From an uncultured Clostridia bacterium (lineage in GTDB: Bacteria; Bacillota; Clostridia; Christensenellales; UBA1242), in NCBI GenBank assembly GCA_934772445.1, contig CAKVMJ010000004.1:1-54294 (forward strand): a DNA stretch of 54,294 nt. Reading direction: 5' to 3'. Numbering within the stretch: position 1 is the stretch's first letter; each line of letters opens with the position of its first letter. The translations under genes and the position numbers were made by a program. Below are positions 48,524 to 54,294 of the stretch, in pieces. A model generated the notes under the pieces. The model was not told where the DNA came from, made no database searches, and saw nothing but the letters and a program-made list of their open reading frames with translations.

Positions 48524-50726
48524 CTAAAACTTTAATTTCTTCTTGTAAAAAGTCTTTAAGCATTGTAAAACGAACAATTGTGTGGTTGTTATGCACCATT
48601 CTGGCAATAATTGCTTTGCTTCCAACTAGGCAAACAAGCTTTTTTGCTCTTGTAACGGCGGTATAAAGCAAGTTTCTAGTAAGAAGCATAGGTGGGCCAG
48701 CAACCAATGGAATAACCACGGCATCAAACTCACTTCCTTGGCTTTTATGGATAGTTATGGCATAACTTAGCATAAGCTCTTGTAAATCGGTTTTTAGATA
48801 TGTTGCACGCCTGTTATCTTCAAATAAAACTGTGATTTCACCAGTTTGAATATCTATTGAATCAATAACGCCAATATCTCCGTTGAAAACTCCCGAACCT
48901 TCAATCGTGCCATCTTTAATCCACGCACGCTCATAATCGTTTGAAACTTGCATCACACGGTCTTTTTCTCTATATGTGCATTTTTCAGTTACTATTTCCA
49001 TTTTCATAACGCTAGGTGGATTTATTTTATCTTGTAATTCTCTATTTATATTATCTATTCCGCAAATACCAGCTTTCATTGGTGCTAAAACTTGAATTTT
49101 AGAACTATCGCAATCTAAGAATTTTGTGAGCCTGCTTGTGCAAAGTTGAATTATATTTGAAAGGGCAGACTCGTTTGAATCGGTTTCCACAAAGAAGAAG
49201 TCATTACTTTTATTATTGATAGTTGGCATACTTCCATTATTTATTGCGTGAGCATTTGTGATTATAAGGCTATTTTTATCTTGTCTATAAATTTCAGTTA
49301 GGCAAAGGGTGGCAAATTGTTCGCTTTTTAGAATATCTGCCAAAACATTGCCCGCACCAACACTTGCTAATTGGTCTTTATCTCCAACCAAAACAAGCCT
49401 AGCACCTCGCTTAATTGCTCTAACTAAATAATACATCAATTGAATATCCACCATACTCACTTCATCAACGATAATAACATCGTAAGGCAACTTATTTAGT
49501 TGGTTATAGAAAAACATATTTTTATCATTGAAACTTACTTCCAATGCTCTATGAATTGTTAGGGCATCTTGATTTGTGCTTTCACTAAGCCTTTTAGATG
49601 CTCGGCCTGTGGGTGCCATTAATTGAACTTTCTTTCGCATACTTTTAAATATTTGAAGAATACATTTAATAATTGTGGTTTTACCAGTACCGGGTCCACC
49701 AGTGATGATGCTCACGCCATTGTTAATTGCTAAACTAACTGCTTCTTTTTGTTTTTCGTGCATCTTAATTTTGTTCATAGTTTCATATAGTTCAATTTCT
49801 TTATCTATATTATAGTTTGTTTGGTCAACATACATATCTAATAGTTTTAGGGTTTGAGCCACATAGTTTTCTACATTGTAATACTTTGTTAGCATAACCA
49901 CTTTCTCTTCATCTTTATCAAACCTTTTTATAAATGTATCCATTTCAAGTTTTTGTAGGATTACTTCAATTTTATCTTGGTAGTTATCTCCAGTTATTTT
50001 TAATAACCCAAGAAGTTCGTTTTCAAGATTGGCTTCATACATATATGTGTTGCCATTTTTTTCGCTATTCTCTTTTAATATATGTAAAATACCTGCTCTA
50101 AATCTAAATTCGCTGGTGGCTTCAATACCCATTTCCATTGCTATTCTATCAGCAGTGAAAAAACCAATACCATCTATATCTTCCACCATTTTGTATGGAT
50201 TGTTTTTAACAATACCTTCGGTTTTATCTTTATAGATATTATATATTTTTATTGCAAGGTTTGTGGAGATATTATATTGTTGTAAAAATAAAATGCTATT
50301 TTGCATTTTCTTAATTTCATTAAAAGCTTCGCCAATATCTTGCGCCTTATTTGCGCTAATTCCTTTCACTTCGCTTAATCTTGATGGATTAAATTCAATA
50401 ATATCTAAAGTATCTTTGCCAAACTTTTGAACAATATTTAAAGCTGTGATAGGGCCAACACCTTTAATAAGTCCGCTAGATAAATATCTAACAATACCTT
50501 CTAGGCTTGTTGGTTTAGAAACTTTGATAGATTTAACGGCAAATTGTTCGCCATATTTTGAGTGTTTGATAAAATCACCGCTAACTTCCACCATCTCGCC
50601 TTCCGTGATAGGGGGAAATCTGCCAACGGTGGTAACAGGTTCGCCATTAACATCTAAAACGGCAACAGTGTAGTTGTTGTCGTTATTTCTATAAACAATT
50701 TCTTCAATAATTCCGCTTAAAACCAT
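48498..50726 (-). CDS. recD2: RecD-like DNA helicase (RecD2)
   Basis: The 742-residue SF1B helicase has the N-terminal OB-like and helix-hairpin-helix parts of RecD2 (VKGISANKAQDI and similar), Walker A TGGPGTGKTT (about 339-348), Walker B VIVDEVSMVD, and the late motif AITIHKSQGSEFD (about 650-662). RecD2 unwinds 5'-overhang DNA in repair and replication independent of RecBC. Length and motif order are canonical. The RBS AAAGGAAT precedes the ATG. Confidence 0.95.
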   Translation of the reverse strand: MVLSGIIEEIVYRNNDNNYTVAVLDVNGEPVTTVGRFPPITEGEMVEVSGDFIKHSKYGEQFAVKSIKVSKPTSLEGIVRYLSSGLIKGVGPITALNIVQKFGKDTLDIIEFNPSRLSEVKGISANKAQDIGEAFNEIKKMQNSILFLQQYNISTNLAIKIYNIYKDKTEGIVKNNPYKMVEDIDGIGFFTADRIAMEMGIEATSEFRFRAGILHILKENSEKNGNTYMYEANLENELLGLLKITGDNYQDKIEVILQKLEMDTFIKRFDKDEEKVVMLTKYYNVENYVAQTLKLLDMYVDQTNYNIDKEIELYETMNKIKMHEKQKEAVSLAINNGVSIITGGPGTGKTTIIKCILQIFKSMRKKVQLMAPTGRASKRLSESTNQDALTIHRALEVSFNDKNMFFYNQLNKLPYDVIIVDEVSMVDIQLMYYLVRAIKRGARLVLVGDKDQLASVGAGNVLADILKSEQFATLCLTEIYRQDKNSLIITNAHAINNGSMPTINNKSNDFFFVETDSNESALSNIIQLCTSRLTKFLDCDSSKIQVLAPMKAGICGIDNINRELQDKINPPSVMKMEIVTEKCTYREKDRVMQVSNDYERAWIKDGTIEGSGVFNGDIGVIDSIDIQTGEITVLFEDNRRATYLKTDLQELMLSYAITIHKSQGSEFDAVVIPLVAGPPMLLTRNLLYTAVTRAKKLVCLVGSKAIIARMVHNNHTIVRFTMLKDFLQEEIKVLGGIKNDIE

Positions 50727-50894
50727 AAGTAATTCCTTTGTTTAATGATTATAGCAAATATGTTTGGTAAAATCAAACTTTTGTTCTAGAAAATTTTCAA
50801 TTCGACAAAATGCGAGGTAATAGGATAATATCTAATCTTCTTTTTTTATTTTTAAAAATAAAACTTGAATTAGAATAGAAAAGAGGAAAATTTT

Positions 50895-53219
50895 ATGAGA
50901 AAAATAGAATTTGGAATTAAATATTTGAAAGAAAATAAAAAAAAGTTGTTGTTTAATTTTTTTTATATATTGGTGGTGGCGGTTAGTTTTTATGCCTTGA
51001 ATTTTGCAAATGTTATTGTTTCGGATTTTTATCCTTTTGCGTTTGGGCTTTTATTTGCGTTGTTTTGGAGCGGAGTTAATCCATATTTGCTTTCAATAAT
51101 ATATTTCTTGGCTGGAATTTTAAGCGATTCGTCTGAGATTGGAATTTATCTTGCATTAAATCCAAGCATTGTGGTTTTCTTGGCTGGGTTCTTACATAAA
51201 AAAATTCATAAAACTCCAAAACTCTGGGTTTCTATTTTCTATTCGCTATTATCTCAAATTATGTTTGTGGTTTCAAACTATGGCAATATAAGAATGTTTC
51301 TTTATTCATTTTTAGCAGTTGCGTTTGGAATAGGCTTTATGCTGGTGGTTGTGAATTTCTTAAGAGCCACTGTTAAAAGAGGTTTTAATACTGGTTTAAA
51401 CTTAGATGAGCAGATTTGCGGTGCAATTATATTAATTGTGATTAGTATGGGATTATCTAGGATAAACTTCTATGGCATTGAACTTATAAAAATCGTTGTG
51501 AGCCTAATTGTGCTTGTTTCCACTTATTACTTTAGTTCTTCTAAAACAATATTCCTAGGGGCTATTATGGGCGTTGGATACGCAATTAATATTGTTAATC
51601 CAGTTTATATTTCAGCTTTTGTTTGCTATGCTTTATTCTCGCTTGCTTTTAAAACGAATTATAAGATTTTAAGTATTTTATCTTTAGGTATTGTGGAGAT
51701 AATATTTGGTCTTTATTTTAATCTGTATGAGATATTTTCTATATATAGCATTGTAAGCGTTTTAATTGGTGGGGTTATATTCTTAATACTTCCTAAAAGA
51801 TTGTTTGTTAAGATAACAGAGATGTTTGGTGGCGGACAAGAAAAAAATACGATAAGAAATATCGTTAATAAAAGCAAAGAAAATGTATGTAAGAAATTGG
51901 TTGAGATGTCGGGCATTTTTAATGAGATGGACTTAGCGTATAGACAGATGGTTAAAGGCAAACTCTCAAAAAATGAGAAGAAAGAATATTTAACAGATGA
52001 ATGTGTGGCAAAAGTTTGTAAGAATTGTGGACAATATAATAAGTGCTTTAGAAAAAATGGGGAATATACTGTGCAAATTCTTGATGAACTCGTGGATTCA
52101 GGATTGGAAAAAGGGAAGGTGGGGCTTTTAGATGTTTCGCAATATCTATCTAGCCGTTGCATTAGAATTAATCAGCTTATAAACACATTTAATAAAGTTT
52201 TAGAAGATTTTAGAGATAGAAGTGCATATTCAAATAGTTTAGACACATCAAAATTGTTGATTGCCGACCAGCTAAACGGCGTTGGCGGCCTGATGAAGAA
52301 GTTGGCAGAACAGATAAAAACAAATATCTCTTTTGATGTTGATTGTGAAAATAAGATAATTGAAGATTTGCTTTATAAAAATATAGCTTGCATAGAGGCA
52401 GTGGTGTTTGAAGAAAATAGAGATGAAAAACAGGTTACATTGCTCTTGAAAAATTATAATATAGATTTTAAATTGCTTGAAAATGTGGTTTCAAAATCTT
52501 GCAATTCAAAACTTGCCATAACAAATATTTCAAATTCAGAAATTCAAAATGCAGTGGTGGTAACTCTAAAAACAAAGCCTAATTTTGATATAGTTTTTGG
52601 ATTTGCTACGGTTTCGAAAAATTCAAACGCAAATGGCGACACTCATTCTGTTGTAAGGCTTGGCAATGATAAATATTTGTTGGCTATTTGCGATGGTATG
52701 GGTAATGGAATTAAAGCTAAAGAAACGAGTGAATTATCTATTTCTTTAATAGAAAATTTTTATAAAGCTGGGTTTGATAACGAAACAGTATTGAAAAGCG
52801 TTAACAAACTTTTATCGTTATCTAATAAAGAGAGTTTTTCAGCACTTGATTTGTGCGTTTTAGACCTAAGAAAAAACTTTTGCGACTTTATAAAACTTGC
52901 CACACCTAGTACATTTATAAAACACAAACACACCACCGATGAAATAGAAAGTTCGGGATTACCAATAGGAATTTTAGAGGATATAAAGCCAAATACTATA
53001 AAAACATACTTATCCGAATTTGATATTATAGTTATGGTTAGTGATGGAATTACGGAAACATTTTCAAAAGTTTACGATTTAAAAACTTTTGTTAATAATA
53101 TTCTCTCCACAAATCCTCAAACAATTGCTGATGAAATTATGAAAATGGCAATGCAAGTTAATCCAATACCTCAAGATGATATGACTGTTTTGGTGGCAAG
53201 GGTTTATCCAGTGGTTTAG
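50895..53219 (+). CDS. spoIIE: SpoIIE-type membrane serine phosphatase
   Basis: The 774-residue protein has about ten hydrophobic helices in residues 1-310. A cytoplasmic region follows with a Cys cluster (CVAKVCKNCGQYNKC, about 369-383), and then a PP2C-type phosphatase domain (about 560-770) with AICDGMGNG and MVSDGITETF. This is the layout of SpoIIE, which dephosphorylates SpoIIAA and activates sigma F in the forespore. The slightly shorter length and overall order fit the family in Clostridia. AGAGGAAAA precedes the ATG. Its presence suggests that the organism, or its recent ancestor, can form endospores. Confidence 0.9.
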   Translation: MRKIEFGIKYLKENKKKLLFNFFYILVVAVSFYALNFANVIVSDFYPFAFGLLFALFWSGVNPYLLSIIYFLAGILSDSSEIGIYLALNPSIVVFLAGFLHKKIHKTPKLWVSIFYSLLSQIMFVVSNYGNIRMFLYSFLAVAFGIGFMLVVVNFLRATVKRGFNTGLNLDEQICGAIILIVISMGLSRINFYGIELIKIVVSLIVLVSTYYFSSSKTIFLGAIMGVGYAINIVNPVYISAFVCYALFSLAFKTNYKILSILSLGIVEIIFGLYFNLYEIFSIYSIVSVLIGGVIFLILPKRLFVKITEMFGGGQEKNTIRNIVNKSKENVCKKLVEMSGIFNEMDLAYRQMVKGKLSKNEKKEYLTDECVAKVCKNCGQYNKCFRKNGEYTVQILDELVDSGLEKGKVGLLDVSQYLSSRCIRINQLINTFNKVLEDFRDRSAYSNSLDTSKLLIADQLNGVGGLMKKLAEQIKTNISFDVDCENKIIEDLLYKNIACIEAVVFEENRDEKQVTLLLKNYNIDFKLLENVVSKSCNSKLAITNISNSEIQNAVVVTLKTKPNFDIVFGFATVSKNSNANGDTHSVVRLGNDKYLLAICDGMGNGIKAKETSELSISLIENFYKAGFDNETVLKSVNKLLSLSNKESFSALDLCVLDLRKNFCDFIKLATPSTFIKHKHTTDEIESSGLPIGILEDIKPNTIKTYLSEFDIIVMVSDGITETFSKVYDLKTFVNNILSTNPQTIADEIMKMAMQVNPIPQDDMTVLVARVYPVV

Positions 53220-53299
53220 ATAACTTTTTAAGTAATTTAATTTTGTTTGAATAATTTTGAATATATATTATAATTATATCTAATAAGAGGATAAATAAT

Positions 53300-53644
53300 A
53301 TGGTTCACGAAATGAAATTAAAAGGCGAGTTTTTTAATTTAATTAAATCTGGAGTTAAAACTTATGAAATAAGATTAAATGATGAAAAAAGAAAACTTAT
53401 AAAAATTGGAGATATAATCATATTTAAAAAAGAGCCAGATTTGGAAGAATCTTTTGAAACCAAAGTTAAGAATTTGATTTATTTTAACTCTTTTAAAGAT
53501 ATGGCAAATTCTCTTCCGCTTAAAAATGTTGGATTTGAAAATAAATCTATAAATTATGTTGTAGATATTTATCATCAATTCTATTCAATTGAAAATGAAA
53601 CAAAATTTGGAGTTTTGGCAATTGAAATTGAAAGAATAAAATAA
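53300..53644 (+). CDS. ASCH-domain protein (114 aa)
   Basis: A 114-residue protein covering one ASCH domain, a PUA-like fold. The opening motif KSGVKTYEIRLND (about 15-27) contains the Lys-Thr-x-Glu-x-Arg core, and KIGDIIIFKK follows. ASCH proteins bind RNA or act on modified nucleosides such as N4-acetylcytidine, but assignment to a substrate is not possible here. A TATAAT at 53269-53274 with TTGAAT (53247-53252) can serve as promoter. AGAGGATAA precedes the ATG. Confidence 0.8.
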   Translation: MVHEMKLKGEFFNLIKSGVKTYEIRLNDEKRKLIKIGDIIIFKKEPDLEESFETKVKNLIYFNSFKDMANSLPLKNVGFENKSINYVVDIYHQFYSIENETKFGVLAIEIERIK

Positions 53645-53782
53645 ATTTTAATTTATAAAAAATATTTTAAGAGAGAAAAAAATTAATTCTATGGAATAAA
53701 TATAAAACTTACTAATATATATTTTGTAAATTGTAATATCATTAAATAATGCATAAAATTATCAATAACTTAATAGAAAATT

Positions 53783-53811
53783 AAAAAGCCTTAAATTAGG
53801 GCTTTTTTTAG
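53783..53811 (+). terminator. Intrinsic terminator after the ASCH gene
   Basis: AAAAAGCC and GGGCTTTTT form a stem with loop TTAAATTA, then T-run. Confidence 0.75.
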
Positions 53812-54041
53812 TTTTTAATATATCCATTTTAAGATATTGAATTTTAATGTAAATATTATTTTATATATAAACTTATTAAAGAATAAAACAATTAAATTGA
53901 TTAAAATTTTTAAATAAAAATTACTAAAAGATATAATTGTTAATTTTTTAAAATTTTGGAGTAATTAATACCTAAAATTAATTCAAAATCTAAAATTTTT
54001 ATAAATTTTTAAAAAAATTTTTGAATTGAGCGGAATTTTAC
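53812..54041. other. AT-rich non-coding interval
   Basis: No ORF or stable structure is visible. Another isolated AAAAGATATAATTGTTAATTT word (about 53927) resembles the one near 15660, probably only a -10-like sequence. Confidence 0.4.
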
Positions 54042-54071
54042 TTGACCAAAAAAAAAAAAAAGTAATATAAT
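54042..54071 (+). promoter_or_regulatory. Promoter with A14 homopolymer spacer
   Basis: TTGACC (54042-54047) and TATAAT (54066-54071) are separated by 18 bases, fourteen of which are an uninterrupted A-run (54048-54061). Slippage in this tract would change the spacer length and promoter strength. Confidence 0.7.
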
Positions 54072-54133
54072 CTATGTAGAATAAAATTTATTTAAAAATT
54101 GTGGATAAAATAAATTAAGAGGAAGATAGGAGA

Positions 54134-54294
54134 ATGAAAAAGTCAACAAAGATTATTGCAACAGTAATAGCAGTAACGCTTGTAATAACTGCAATGTTAG
54201 TTGCAATCTATGCAGCCACTGCTGGAAATGCAAATATTAGTGCAAATGTATCTTGGACTGCTCAAGCAGGAGTAAACCTAGAATTTTGGGCTAA
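54134..54294 (+). CDS. Exported protein, N-terminal part (3' end outside window)
   Basis: ATG 54134 follows AGGAG. The first 53 codons encode a typical signal peptide: Lys-rich start, hydrophobic core of about 20 residues, then a possible cleavage region around AAT-AGNA. The mature protein begins with alternating polar residues (ANISANVSWTAQ) that suggest beta strands. The gene runs off the window, and no family can be assigned from so short a piece. Its promoter contains the A14 spacer, so its expression may be phase variable. The position behind a signal peptide fits a surface or secreted protein. Confidence 0.75.
   Translation, partial: MKKSTKIIATVIAVTLVITAMLVAIYAATAGNANISANVSWTAQAGVNLEFWA

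Noticed and set aside
1..54294. CRISPR arrays, insertion sequences, transposases, integrases or phage structural genes
   Set aside because: I saw no regularly spaced repeats, no terminal inverted repeats around a transposase, and no recognisable mobile-element protein.

Overview
The window is one contiguous stretch of a very AT-rich (by eye about 30% GC) bacterial chromosome. Sigma-A type promoters (TTGACA-N17-TATAAT), strong GGAGG-type ribosome binding sites, abundant intrinsic terminators, a Firmicutes gene order (dnaE-pfkA; holB-yaaT-yabB-rsmI), ComF, RecD2 and a SpoIIE-type phosphatase point to a low-GC member of the Bacillota, most likely an uncultured Clostridia lineage. The full length of all recognisable housekeeping proteins shows that the standard genetic code is used, although UGA is rarely used as a stop.

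Layout. 1-4.5 kb: the 3' end of dnaE, a phosphofructokinase with two altered active-site positions, a DUF378 membrane protein, and greA under a textbook promoter. 4.6-7.3 kb: an accessory operon of a membrane-anchored trypsin-like protease, a toxin-like membrane protein and a small acidic protein, starting with a nearly leaderless mRNA, followed by a broken small ORF. 7.4-15.5 kb: galE with a structured leader and a charged tail, then a 1686-residue low-complexity and coiled-coil protein with three small companions. 15.8-22 kb: a HAD phosphatase, an XRE regulator overlapping a hydrolase-type RelA/SpoT homologue, a ZIP metal transporter and asnS. 22-28 kb: an accessory region with two lineage-specific proteins, a deleted DUF421 gene, an XRE repressor with three operator copies facing a SHOCT-domain membrane protein, and a two-gene operon encoding a LeuRS-editing-domain-like/Nudix fusion and a cytidylate-kinase-like protein. 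The region ends at a tRNA-Lys locus that holds one intact gene and two separated half genes.

28-38 kb: small hypothetical proteins, a TetR-controlled ABC exporter, and the holB-yaaT-yabB-rsmI housekeeping cluster. 37.5-47.6 kb: a CNNM/CorC membrane protein preceded by a possible H-type pseudoknot, a tandem ferritin-like protein, tex with a candidate small RNA upstream, serS, and a flippase/SDR pair. 47.8-54.3 kb: recD2-comF on the minus strand, spoIIE, an ASCH-domain protein, and the start of an exported protein whose promoter spacer is an A14 homopolymer.

The most unusual biology I see is the LeuRS-editing-like/Nudix plus Cmk-like kinase pair next to a repressor-operator module and tRNA fragments (23.9-28.0 kb). 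Also notable are the protease/toxin-like cassette, the hydrolase-only alarmone enzyme coupled to an XRE regulator, the giant low-complexity protein, and several structured or variable regulatory sequences. All functions are inferred from sequence motifs read by eye; no database search was run.
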